Source: Elusimicrobia bacterium RIFCSPLOWO2_02_FULL_39_32 (lineage in GTDB: Bacteria > Elusimicrobiota > Elusimicrobia > 2-02-FULL-39-32). Taken from it: a stretch of DNA of 64,000 nt. The stretch spans positions 1 through 64,000 of the forward strand of contig MGUU01000025.1 in the NCBI GenBank assembly GCA_001800135.1. Direction: 5' to 3'. The notes below the pieces were generated by a model. The model was given only the letters and a program-made list of their open reading frames with translations. It was not told where the DNA came from and did not search any database. Shown piece by piece: positions 1 to 7,958 of the stretch. Each line of letters opens with the position of its first letter. Position 1 is the first letter of the stretch. Made by a program: the position numbers and the translations under genes.

Positions 1-74
1 AAAAGTACCAAAAAAAGAAAATTACTACTACGACTGTCCTGTTTTAATGCTCCCATATCCTCTTTTAAAGACTA

Positions 75-108
75 CAGAACACACAGAACAGAACACACAC
101 AGAACACC
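75..108. repeat. short ACAGAACAC-type tandem repeat
   Basis: The stretch repeats the unit CAGAACACA with small variations about four times. It lies in the non-coding leader before the first gene. No function is visible; it may be slippage-prone filler at the edge of the accessory island. Confidence 0.5.
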
Positions 109-145
109 ATTCCCAGCCGTAATCCCTCGGCAAATTTAGAGACTA

Positions 146-184
146 TTGACACTTTATTTTATCATGATATAATTAAGTATACTT
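146..184 (+). promoter_or_regulatory. consensus promoter with two short palindromes
   Basis: TTGACA (146-151) and TATAAT (168-173) are separated by 16 nt, a near-perfect housekeeping promoter. The palindromes TATCATGATA (160-169) and AAGTATACTT (175-184) cover the -10 and the expected start site, so a dimeric repressor could bind here. The expected transcript start, near 180, is only about 5 nt before the ATG at 185, which would give a leaderless or nearly leaderless mRNA. Confidence 0.6.
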
Positions 185-1336
185 ATGAAAACCTATTCCC
201 GCATACAGAAATTTAATCGGTTAGGAAGAGAAAGCTGTTTTTTATGGGGTCCGCGCCAAAGTGGTAAAAGCACCTTATTAAAGGAATTATTCCCAAGCGC
301 AATTTATTATGATCTTCTTCTATCTAATGAGTATGCTCGCCTTAATAGAAACCCATCCTTTTTACGCGAAGAGTTACTTGCTTCTAATGAATTTAAAGGA
401 CCCATTGTTATAGATGAAGTCCAAAAAGTTCCAGCCCTCTTAGATGAAATCCATTGGCTCATTGTAAATCATAAAAAACAGTTTATTTTAAGCGGTTCGA
501 GCGCAAGAAAATTAAAGAGGAGTGGCGCCAACTTATTGGGGGGTCGGGCCCTCAGGTACGAACTATATCCACTGACTTCTCATGAAATTCCAGATTTTAA
601 TCTGCTACGGGCTCTCAATCATGGTCTCCTTCCACGCCATTACTTATCTTCACATCCTCAAGATCTTATTGCTGCCTATATAGGTGATTATCTGAAAGAA
701 GAGGTTGCTCAGGAAGCGCTTACGCGCAATATCCCTTCCTTTAGTCGTTTCCTGGAAGCCGCAGCGTTTAGCAATGGAGAAATGGTGAACTATAAAAATG
801 TGGCTAGCGAATGTGGAGTTAGCGCTGTCACGGTAAAGGAATATTTCCAAATTCTTCAAGATACGCTCATTGGCGCTTTGCTAACACCCTATCAGAAGAG
901 ACCAAAACGGAGAGTTATTCTGGCACCTAAGTTTTATTACTTTGATGTTGGGATTGCTAATTTTTTATTAAAGAGAGGACCTATTGTAAACCGCAGTGAG
1001 AGCTTTGGGAGGGCATTCGAACATTTTATATTTCAAGAATTGCGCGCGCATAGCCATTATTCGGGATTAAATTACCCGATCACAACGTGGAGAACGGCAT
1101 CTCAATTAGAAGTTGATTTTATTTTAGGGGACCATGAAGTAGCTTTAGAAGTAAAAGGAGTTTCTCAAGCCGAGAGCCATCATTTGAAAGGATTGAAGGC
1201 ATTTCAAGAGGAATATACAACCAAACATGCTATTGCAGTTACCCTAGATCCACGCCCGCGGGCGATTGGAAAAACATCTGTTTTACCATGGGAACTATTC
1301 TTGAAAAAGCTCTGGAACAACGAAATCATTCATTAG
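185..1336 (+). CDS. AAA ATPase with DUF4143 (AAA_14 family)
   Basis: This 383-residue protein has a Walker A motif GPRQSGKST near residue 22 and a Walker B-like stretch IVIDEVQK near residue 74, followed by a sensor-like FILSGSSARKL. The C-terminal half matches the DUF4143 layout: a winged-helix-like middle and a nuclease-like end with EVDFILG and ALEVKG. AAA_14/DUF4143 proteins are very common in archaea and bacteria, are often strain-variable, and have no settled function. The gene is monocistronic, reads away from the neighbouring nucleotidyltransferase/XRE pair, and has its own strong promoter. It belongs to the accessory island at the window start. Confidence 0.85.
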   Translation: MKTYSRIQKFNRLGRESCFLWGPRQSGKSTLLKELFPSAIYYDLLLSNEYARLNRNPSFLREELLASNEFKGPIVIDEVQKVPALLDEIHWLIVNHKKQFILSGSSARKLKRSGANLLGGRALRYELYPLTSHEIPDFNLLRALNHGLLPRHYLSSHPQDLIAAYIGDYLKEEVAQEALTRNIPSFSRFLEAAAFSNGEMVNYKNVASECGVSAVTVKEYFQILQDTLIGALLTPYQKRPKRRVILAPKFYYFDVGIANFLLKRGPIVNRSESFGRAFEHFIFQELRAHSHYSGLNYPITTWRTASQLEVDFILGDHEVALEVKGVSQAESHHLKGLKAFQEEYTTKHAIAVTLDPRPRAIGKTSVLPWELFLKKLWNNEIIH

Positions 1337-1390
1337 CAGATTCCTAAACCGTCTCCATAAAAATATACTGGGCTACCAAGTTTTAAGAAA

Positions 1391-1993
1391 CTACAAAATA
1401 CCAGCTTCTTTATAAAAAAGTTGGACTGTTTTATCAAAATTGAATTGTTGCCCCCAAATGGATTTTCCCCATACTCGCAAAAACTCTTCTGCTTGTCTTT
1501 TAAACTGAAATAGATGGGAAGATGGTGGACTGCTTTTTAAGGCACGGCCCCAAATGGTTACAAGTTTGTCTTGCGAAATTTTCTGCTTCTTAAAAACAGA
1601 AATCATATCTTGAATGTCTGGATCAAGAAACCTCGATATTTTTCCTAAAGACCAATAGGCTGGCTCAAGAATTCTAACCTCCAAAAGATTAAAACCACGG
1701 TACAGGGTGGTATGTTTTTTATAATCTAAGAGAGAAACCATCCCCCAGCGACTAATATCTTGAGCATATTGCGCGGGGACTCCAGTTAACTGCTCTGTTT
1801 TATGAATGGCCTCTTCTAACTTTTCCCAGTCATCCTTATTCCCTAAGAACTCAAGTGCAAAATCTATATCCCGACTTAGCCGAACCGAACCTAAGAGGGA
1901 TCCGGCTGCGGCCCCGGTAAGAATTACTTTACACTTTCCCGGAACAAATCGAGATAAAATTTGAAAAAAACGCTCTATCTGTCTTTTTTCCAT
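1391..1993 (-). CDS. nucleotidyltransferase-fold protein, putative toxin of an XRE-linked pair
   Basis: The 200-residue protein begins with a helix and then a glycine/serine-rich turn followed by RDIDFALEF, the hG-x-DxD pattern of nucleotidyltransferase-fold proteins (the AbiEii / MNT group). Its start lies inside the end of the upstream XRE gene (19-nt overlap), so the two are translationally coupled. Nucleotidyltransferase proteins beside small DNA-binding partners are typical of type IV or related toxin-antitoxin pairs and abortive-infection modules. Toxin activity is inferred from this arrangement. An alternative is a stand-alone nucleotidyltransferase of unknown target. Confidence 0.65.
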   Translation of the reverse strand: MEKRQIERFFQILSRFVPGKCKVILTGAAAGSLLGSVRLSRDIDFALEFLGNKDDWEKLEEAIHKTEQLTGVPAQYAQDISRWGMVSLLDYKKHTTLYRGFNLLEVRILEPAYWSLGKISRFLDPDIQDMISVFKKQKISQDKLVTIWGRALKSSPPSSHLFQFKRQAEEFLRVWGKSIWGQQFNFDKTVQLFYKEAGIL

Positions 1994-2475
1994 TTTAAAG
2001 CCTTTTTCTCTATAACTCGTTCAATTAAACTATTTAAGACTGCAGAGGGAAGATAGGAAAGCGAAATCCACGATCTAGAAAATTTTTGCTTCCTTTTTTT
2101 ACCCTTTCTCAGCCCCTGGCCATAAACCTCTAAACGTGAGCTTAAAATTTCCTTAAGCTGTTCTACAATTTTTTGCTCTTGCGCGCTTGAAAGATGTTTA
2201 TTAGAAGCTGCGGCATCGGCTATCCGTTCTAGGGTGGCGCGAGTCATGGAGGGAATTGTTTCTACCTCCATAGGGCCTATTCCATCCACTAGAACCCCGG
2301 GTTTTAAATCCAGACTCTGCGCTAATGCCCGGACAGTTCTTAAGGAAACCTCTTTTTTCCCTCTTTCTATATCTGAAAGGTTAGATCTAGGAATGCCAGC
2401 TTTAATGGCCAAAGCGCTTTGAGCCAATCCCCTATGCAACCGCCACAAAAGAACCGTTTGATTGAATGGTATCAT
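1975..2475 (-). CDS. XRE-family helix-turn-helix regulator, putative antitoxin
   Basis: Residues 8-60 form a Cro/CI-type helix-turn-helix (ALAIKAGIPRSNLSDIERGK is the recognition region). The remaining 100 residues are helical, and the end is lysine/arginine rich. It is the first gene of a two-gene operon; its 3' end overlaps the nucleotidyltransferase gene by 19 nt. A perfect 11-bp-arm inverted repeat lies just upstream, which fits autorepression. An antitoxin role is inferred from the pairing; the DNA-binding domain is clear. Confidence 0.8.
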   Translation of the reverse strand: MIPFNQTVLLWRLHRGLAQSALAIKAGIPRSNLSDIERGKKEVSLRTVRALAQSLDLKPGVLVDGIGPMEVETIPSMTRATLERIADAAASNKHLSSAQEQKIVEQLKEILSSRLEVYGQGLRKGKKRKQKFSRSWISLSYLPSAVLNSLIERVIEKKALKWKKDR

Positions 2476-2480
2476 TTATA

Positions 2481-2506
2481 ATAATGTAGTATTTTTACTA
2501 CATTAT
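2481..2506. promoter_or_regulatory. perfect 11-bp inverted repeat, probable operator of the XRE gene
   Basis: The arms ATAATGTAGTA (2481-2491) and TACTACATTAT (2496-2506) are exact reverse complements separated by TTTT. The site lies 5 nt before the start codon of the XRE gene and also covers the last codons and stop of the truncated cas4 reading frame. Its symmetry and position fit an XRE dimer operator that autoregulates the pair. It is too short of a GC stem to be a good terminator. Confidence 0.65.
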
Positions 2507-2878
2507 GTCAAATGTGAAATTGCACAATTTTAGTGAACCCACGCGCCCGTGCGGGGCGCGAATGATCTTGGGTTCGCCGTGTTTATACTCTACAGGAAAC
2601 GGGTACCACCTGCCATCTTCTTTTTTATGAAACTCAAACACGTCCGCTTTTCCATTTAATCCAAGCGTTTGTGAACGCAACGGCAACCCCCGCTCGATTC
2701 GCATACCGGCGCGAGTTCCAAACTCCTCTTCATGCGCATGCTCGTGCATAATCCTGCCTTCAGCCGTGAACACATTTTCTTCCCACGCCTGTTCGACATG
2801 GATGAGCGCACATTGCCGCTCACAGAATAAAAAATGTTGCAGCGCCGAAAGGGGAATATAGTCATCGTCCATATACAT
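2498..2878 (-). pseudogene. cas4: truncated Cas4 (CRISPR-associated RecB-like exonuclease) remnant
   Basis: The first ~103 residues match the N-terminal half of type I Cas4: the first iron-sulfur cysteine in FLFCERQC, then VEQAW and GRIMHEHAHE, and the RecB-nuclease residues in GKADVFEF and PVEYKHG. Full Cas4 has about 200 residues. Here homology stops right after PVEYKHGEPK, and the three C-terminal cluster cysteines are missing. The last 20-odd codons are read through a CRISPR-repeat-like hairpin (2533-2563) and then unrelated DNA. Without the C-terminal cluster it is probably inactive. The start overlaps the stop of the Bro-N gene as TAATG. No cas1, cas2 or effector genes lie in the window. 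Confidence 0.85.
2533..2563 (-). CRISPR. single CRISPR-repeat-like hairpin (type I-C-like), orphan
   Basis: On the minus strand a perfect 7-bp stem, CGCGCCC (2554-2560) and GGGCGCG (2542-2548), encloses CGCAC and is followed by GTGGGTTCAC. This layout, a GC stem preceded by ATT/GTC and followed by GTGG-TT-A, is the usual form of type I-C repeats, which end in GTGGATTGAAAC. There is only one copy and no spacer-repeat periodicity, so this is a relic and not a working array. It is fused in frame to the broken cas4. Repeat identity is from recalled family consensus. Confidence 0.55.
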
Positions 2879-3735
2879 TAAATTTCATCAATATTCTTAA
2901 CGATCTTATCGCTCAATTTTATCTGCGATTCTTTTTCTTTTAAATAATTATGATGAGAAACAATCGGCCTTTTAAGTCGTTTTTCCAGAGCTTTACGGGC
3001 ATTGCCGGCAATGCCGCCGCCGGCTTGAGCATCGGACTTAAGCTTTTTTGTGCCTTGTGAATTTTCGTTACGGTGAATCTCCGTAGTCGCGCGCTCACCC
3101 AACATGGTAAAAATCAACTCAAAGTCGTCCATATGATCGCGCAAGTTTTCTCGCTTCAACCCTTTGAGTTCCTTGTACTCGCTGGGCGTAACGCCAAAGG
3201 CGGCTTTGGATATCTGAGCAGTTAAAATTTCATAATCTTTATCTTCTTTCGCGCCGCGCTTTTTCCATTCATCGGTTAATTCTTCCCGGATGGCAATACC
3301 GCGCATGCGCTTTTCAATCCAATCATCACTATAACCTTTAAATTTGTAAATCAGGCGAGTCCTTTTCGTCGCAAGTTCAGGATTTTCTATTTCCTGCACT
3401 CGCTCGTATCCCACTTTCGCCAGCCAACGCTTAAATGGTTCCGCTTTGGGAGAGGGAATTGATTGGATGATGCGAAATATGCCTTCCGTATTGGCGCAAT
3501 CAGTTTCATATTTTTTACCGTCGGATGCTTCTAATTTTAGTCCGTGACAAAATGTCACGACCTCACCCCCCTCCTCTTTTAACCGCTGCTTCAGCTTTCT
3601 CCAATACGCGCCGGCATCAACGCTTCCGGTAAGAGCCTCCGTAATATCTACTACCGAAAACCACCACTCGTTTTGATATAATGCCCTTCTGATTTTATTT
3701 CCTTTAAAAATAGCAATTTTAGTTTCTGTTTGCAT
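2878..3735 (-). CDS. Bro-N / DinD-like antirepressor-type DNA-binding protein
   Basis: The 285-residue protein begins with the BRO N-terminal pattern (KIAIFKGNKIRRALYQNEWWFSVVDI), followed by TEGIFRIIQSIPSPKAEPFKRWLAKVG, typical of phage antirepressors and DinD-like proteins. The C-terminal part carries the TPSEYKELKGLKRENLRDHM segment found in long chromosomal Bro-N proteins. Its local base composition is richer in G+C than the surrounding genes, which suggests horizontal transfer. Its stop overlaps the start of the truncated cas4 (TAATG), so it was co-translated with a CRISPR locus or became joined to it by recombination. A phage-derived or SOS-linked regulator is likely; its target is unknown. 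Confidence 0.75.
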   Translation of the reverse strand: MQTETKIAIFKGNKIRRALYQNEWWFSVVDITEALTGSVDAGAYWRKLKQRLKEEGGEVVTFCHGLKLEASDGKKYETDCANTEGIFRIIQSIPSPKAEPFKRWLAKVGYERVQEIENPELATKRTRLIYKFKGYSDDWIEKRMRGIAIREELTDEWKKRGAKEDKDYEILTAQISKAAFGVTPSEYKELKGLKRENLRDHMDDFELIFTMLGERATTEIHRNENSQGTKKLKSDAQAGGGIAGNARKALEKRLKRPIVSHHNYLKEKESQIKLSDKIVKNIDEI

Positions 3736-3801
3736 TAAGATTGCTCCCTTTTCATAACTCTCTTGCTTCCTCTACATTTTCTAGTCGGGTTAAATGCGAC
3801 A

Positions 3802-5646
3802 TTACCAGGTTTTAAGGAATTGTAAAATGCCTGTCTTAATCGCTTCAGCTAACAAGGTTTGGAATCTAACATCTAATAGCAAGGCTTCTTCTTCAGGTAA
3901 AATAAGGTAACCAGATTCCACTAGAATCCCGGGCATGCGGGTTGCCCTTAAAACAGCAAGATTTCCATAATAAAAACCATCGTCTGGCAAGGGAACCATT
4001 TTTTGAAAAGCGGCGTGAACTGACTTTGCAAACTCAAAACTCTGAGGCTGAAAATAAAATAAGCTAAAACCCCTACGCTCAAAGGGATTTGAGCCATCCG
4101 CTAAAGCATTGGCATGCAAAGAGATCAATAAATCCGCATCTTTGCGATAAGCGCTGGTAACGCGTTCTGTAAGCGAGGGAGATTCTTCTAACCCCCTGGT
4201 TAAAAAAACATTAGCTCCTTCTTTTTCTAAAATTTGCTTTAGAACCTGAGCCATTTTAATTGTGAACTCTCCTTCAACAATGCCTTGAGGCCCAATCGCT
4301 CCATCCGCAACTTTTAAAGAATGGCCTGGATCTAAAACAATATTCATCTCTTTTAAAGGGAATTTTTTATTAATGGGCGGAGCAAAGAAAATTTTTAAGA
4401 TCAGTTTATTGCCTTCATAGTTAAGATCATACCCCCAAACTTTTTCTTTAAGCGGACATTCGATTTTTAAAGTTTCCTCCTGGGTTTGGCTCCATCTTAC
4501 CTGTTCTAATTTCAAGAAAGCCTTTGCTTCATATCGGATGCGGTCTAAATTGGAAATGGTGTAAAAAAATTCTAAAGAAAAATTTTTTAAGTCTCTGGAA
4601 AGACTCACTTTATATGGAACTTTTTCATTTAAAAAAAATTCTAAAGAAACAAATCCCTCCCCATCTTTTACTTTTACGGAATCTAATACAAAGGGGGAAT
4701 TCGCTGGAGCCGTGTTTTTAAGCAAATCCTCATGGGTCCAATAAGCGCTGGTTGGGCTTAACTCTGCCTTAATTTCTTTGCCAATCGCTTTTGTAGTTTT
4801 TAATTTCACCCCTTTTGGCAAAAAAAGTTCATATCCCATTAAGTCCCCTTTACGACTAGCCCCTGTGCGTAAAATCGCTTCCTCACTACTCACCTCCATC
4901 CAACTAAAAGTCCCTTTTTCTAAAACAGTAACTTTCCCCGGAGCTTCTACTTTTTTTATTTTTCCTTTCTTATCTTCTAACCGGTATTCAACTTTAAATT
5001 CATCTAGTTTTGAATCTTGTGGTAAGGAGATCAGCGCTTCATAAAATCCTGGAACTGAATGGGCTGTTTCCTCCATTTTTTTCCAAGAATCATCCTTGCT
5101 TTTTTTCTTGCCTAAAGGCTTTAAACGAAATTCCACTTTAGCTCCCGGGGATCCTTGCAACCGCAAACGTAAAGGCTCCTCTCTATAAAGTTTTAAATTC
5201 ACTTGCGGTTCAATAGATTCTGTTGAAACAGTTAGTGGAGAGGCAGGTAAAACCATGATTGGAGAAGAGACAAAAACAGCGCGTTCTACCTCTGCTTGAT
5301 GGTCTCCTTTTTTCGCAACCCCTCTAATTTTAAATTCTCCGGGAAAAAAAGGAATCACCGCGCAATAAGAGCCTGTGGGATAAACATTCACAGTAGAGCC
5401 ATTAATTAAAACCGTGCTAGTTTCAGGTTTAACAGAACCAAAAACAAAAGATTTTTTTACATTCGCTATTTTTGATCCTTGGCGCGGATAAACAATGGTA
5501 AATTGTGGGGAGGAATTCCCACTAGTAGAAGAAGTGGAAGAAAGTGTTTCGCTGGAATTTTTTTCTGAAACGAATAAAGGGGTGGCAAAAAGAGTGGAGG
5601 AAAAAAAGAAAAAAATAGGAAAAAACAATTTCTTAGACACGAACAA
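3802..5646 (-). CDS. N-acetylmuramoyl-L-alanine amidase, exported (Amidase_3)
   Basis: An N-terminal signal peptide (SKKLFFPIFFFFSSTLFA) precedes beta-rich domains over ~400 residues and a C-terminal Amidase_3 catalytic domain. The zinc ligands are visible as VLDPGH, the glutamate in VEGEFTIK, ISLHANA and the catalytic glutamate region LVESGYL. The enzyme cleaves the bond between muramic acid and the stem peptide of peptidoglycan in the periplasm. It is long for the family (614 residues) because of the N-terminal targeting region, which includes one AMIN-like stretch. It is the last gene of mnmA-tyrS-amidase, its start lying inside tyrS by 14 nt. Confidence 0.9.
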   Translation of the reverse strand: MFVSKKLFFPIFFFFSSTLFATPLFVSEKNSSETLSSTSSTSGNSSPQFTIVYPRQGSKIANVKKSFVFGSVKPETSTVLINGSTVNVYPTGSYCAVIPFFPGEFKIRGVAKKGDHQAEVERAVFVSSPIMVLPASPLTVSTESIEPQVNLKLYREEPLRLRLQGSPGAKVEFRLKPLGKKKSKDDSWKKMEETAHSVPGFYEALISLPQDSKLDEFKVEYRLEDKKGKIKKVEAPGKVTVLEKGTFSWMEVSSEEAILRTGASRKGDLMGYELFLPKGVKLKTTKAIGKEIKAELSPTSAYWTHEDLLKNTAPANSPFVLDSVKVKDGEGFVSLEFFLNEKVPYKVSLSRDLKNFSLEFFYTISNLDRIRYEAKAFLKLEQVRWSQTQEETLKIECPLKEKVWGYDLNYEGNKLILKIFFAPPINKKFPLKEMNIVLDPGHSLKVADGAIGPQGIVEGEFTIKMAQVLKQILEKEGANVFLTRGLEESPSLTERVTSAYRKDADLLISLHANALADGSNPFERRGFSLFYFQPQSFEFAKSVHAAFQKMVPLPDDGFYYGNLAVLRATRMPGILVESGYLILPEEEALLLDVRFQTLLAEAIKTGILQFLKTW

Positions 5647-6817
5647 TTTTTTTAAATTTTCTTTTGCCTACTTGTAATATAAATGGCTTTGCGATTTCTA
5701 TCTCTTTATCCTCTAAAACTTGGGTATTATCTATCCGAACTCCTCCGTTTTCAATTAACCTTTTAGATTCTTTTTTAGAGGGAGAAAGCCCGGATTCAAA
5801 AAGAAGATGGGAAATCAAAATGTTAGATTTTGTGACTCCAAATTCCTCAAAACTTTCTGGCAGAGTTCGATTGGAAAATAGTTTTTCAAATTCTTCCCTT
5901 GCAGCCTCTGCTTTGCCTGGATGATAAAGATTAGTAATCTCAACGCTTAAATTTAATTTCGCTTGTTTAGGATGCAATTTTTTTACTTCTGCCAAATCTT
6001 TCGCGGTTAAAAGTTCATAATACTGCCACATCAGCTCATCTGATATGGACATGATTTTCCCAAACATCTCATTCGCTGGATCATTTAATGCAATCGCATT
6101 CCCGTAAGACTTAGACATTTTTTTTATGCCGTCCGTGCCAATCAGCAAAGGAAGAGTCATTACAATTTGCGGCTCCTGATTAAAATTCCTTTGCAATTCC
6201 CTGCCCATTAAAAGATTAAAAAGCTGGTCTGTGCCGCCAAGTTCCACATCCGCGCGAACCGCAACAGAATCATATCCTTGAAATAAGGGATACATCATCT
6301 CTAGAAAAGTGATGGGGCTGCCTATTTTTAACCTTTGATTAAAATCCTCGCGCTGCAAAAGCTGCTGCACGGTATAGCCTTGAAATAAGATTGAAAACGC
6401 AGATCCTTCATCCAAAAGTTTGCTCATGTCAAAAATAGGAGCAAGCCATGTGGAATTTTTGTGAACCTCGGTCAAGTTTGGATCAAGAATTTTGAAAACT
6501 TGATCCAAATAGGTTTGGGTGTTAGCCTCAACCTGTTCCCTAGAAATTTTAGGACGGGTCTCATTTCTGCCAGAAGGGTCTCCAATCAAAGCGGTAAAAT
6601 CTCCAATAATAAAGATGACCTTATGTCCAAATTTCTGAAAAATTCTTAATTTGTTCAGAACCACAGTATGCCCTAAATGCAAATCCGGAGAAGTGGGATC
6701 TACTCCCAGCTTAATCCTTAATTTTTTTTCAGAGGAGAGTTTTTGAACTAACTCTTTTTCTGTTTTAACCTCTTTCACACCTCTTAAAAAAAGCTGAATC
6801 TCTTCTTTTAAACTCAA
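5633..6817 (-). CDS. tyrS: tyrosyl-tRNA synthetase
   Basis: The 394-residue class I synthetase has the HIGH-type motif DLHLGHTVVL near residue 44 and KMSKS in IKKMSKSYGN near residue 230. It ends with an S4 RNA-binding domain (SKKESKRLIENGGVRIDN). It charges tRNA-Tyr with tyrosine in the cytoplasm. Length and C-terminal S4 domain fit the TyrRS type with the longer CP1 region. The gene starts 4 nt inside mnmA (ATGA-type overlap), so it is translated from the same mRNA as the tRNA-modifying MnmA. Confidence 0.95.
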   Translation of the reverse strand: MSLKEEIQLFLRGVKEVKTEKELVQKLSSEKKLRIKLGVDPTSPDLHLGHTVVLNKLRIFQKFGHKVIFIIGDFTALIGDPSGRNETRPKISREQVEANTQTYLDQVFKILDPNLTEVHKNSTWLAPIFDMSKLLDEGSAFSILFQGYTVQQLLQREDFNQRLKIGSPITFLEMMYPLFQGYDSVAVRADVELGGTDQLFNLLMGRELQRNFNQEPQIVMTLPLLIGTDGIKKMSKSYGNAIALNDPANEMFGKIMSISDELMWQYYELLTAKDLAEVKKLHPKQAKLNLSVEITNLYHPGKAEAAREEFEKLFSNRTLPESFEEFGVTKSNILISHLLFESGLSPSKKESKRLIENGGVRIDNTQVLEDKEIEIAKPFILQVGKRKFKKIVRV

Positions 6818-7896
6818 GCGATAATTCCTCCGCCAAGCACAGTCTCGTCGTCATAAAAAACAGCGGATTGACCTGGGGTTATGGAGCTCACATCCTCATC
6901 AAAAACAATTTTTGCTTCCTGAGCGGAAAGAAGATTAATTGTGGCTAAAGCTCCCTTATGACGGTACCTCACTTTAACAAGAGCGCGCACGGATTCATTT
7001 GGAATTTGATCCGAACACCAGTTCATAGAATGAATCGCGCATTCATTTTTAAGGTTTTCGGATTCCTTACCTACAATCAAGGTGTTGGTTTTAGAATCTT
7101 TATCAATCACATAAAGTCTTTCTCCGGTAGCCACACCTAACTTTTCTCTTTGTCCAATGGTATAAAAAGGAAGACCAAGATGCTCTCCTAAAATTTTCCC
7201 ATCTTGAGTTTGGATCGCGCCTTTTTTAAGGGACTGGCTGGTTTGCTCTTTAATAAATTCCCTATAATCTCTGCCTTCTAAAAAACAGATGTCTTGGCTT
7301 TCTTTTTTTTCCGCATTCACTAAATTATATTTCCGCGCAATCTCTCTAACCTCTTCTTTTTGATAATCCCCTAAAGGAAAAAGTACCCGCGATAACTGAG
7401 CTTGATTCAGCATATAAAGAAAATAAGATTGGTCTTTAAACTGATCTTTTGCTTTAGTTAAATAAAAATGATTTTCTCTTATAATCCGCGCATAATGGCC
7501 AGTGGCTAAATATTCTGCTCCTAAAGCTCCCGCATATTTTAGAAGCGGATCAAATTTAATAAAACTGTTGCAGCTTACGCAGGGATTTGGAGTTCTTCCA
7601 TTTAAATAGGAATCCACAAACTGATCCACAACCTTTTCTTTAAAACGCTCTTCCATGTTATAAGTATAATGCGGCACTCCTAATTGACGGCACACGATTT
7701 TTGCTTCTCCAATATCCTGAGGAGAGCAACAGCTCCCAACTTTTTCCCCCTCCACCCAATGTCTAGGAGTCCAAAGTTTTAAAGTGATGCCAATCACTTC
7801 ATAGCCTTGAGAATGTAAAAGCGCGCAAGCTGTGGAAGAATCCACTCCTCCAGACATTGCCACAACCACTCTTATTTTTTTTGTCTCAGGTTCCAT
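6814..7896 (-). CDS. mnmA: tRNA-specific 2-thiouridylase MnmA
   Basis: The PP-loop SGGVDSS near residue 15 binds ATP. The catalytic cysteines lie in TPNPCVSCN and DICFLEG. MnmA thiolates U34 of tRNA-Lys, tRNA-Glu and tRNA-Gln, using sulfur relayed from a cysteine desulfurase; such a gene lies 4 kb upstream on the same strand (11911-13137). Two of the substrate tRNA types also appear in this window (tRNA-Lys UUU and a tRNA-Gln, though the latter has CUG). Length (360) is normal. It is the first gene of mnmA-tyrS-amidase. Confidence 0.95.
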   Translation of the reverse strand: MEPETKKIRVVVAMSGGVDSSTACALLHSQGYEVIGITLKLWTPRHWVEGEKVGSCCSPQDIGEAKIVCRQLGVPHYTYNMEERFKEKVVDQFVDSYLNGRTPNPCVSCNSFIKFDPLLKYAGALGAEYLATGHYARIIRENHFYLTKAKDQFKDQSYFLYMLNQAQLSRVLFPLGDYQKEEVREIARKYNLVNAEKKESQDICFLEGRDYREFIKEQTSQSLKKGAIQTQDGKILGEHLGLPFYTIGQREKLGVATGERLYVIDKDSKTNTLIVGKESENLKNECAIHSMNWCSDQIPNESVRALVKVRYRHKGALATINLLSAQEAKIVFDEDVSSITPGQSAVFYDDETVLGGGIIA

Positions 7897-7958
7897 AAAA
7901 TTTAAGAAACATTTAATGCATTAAGATCATCCATTCAGCGCTCATACAAATTTCAGGT

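Noticed and set aside
2533-2563. A functional CRISPR array
   Set aside because: Only one repeat-like unit is present, with no second copy or regular spacing in the window.
4524-5677. Several plus-strand open frames across the amidase gene
   Set aside because: They are mirror frames of a clear minus-strand gene and show no recognisable domain or ribosome site.
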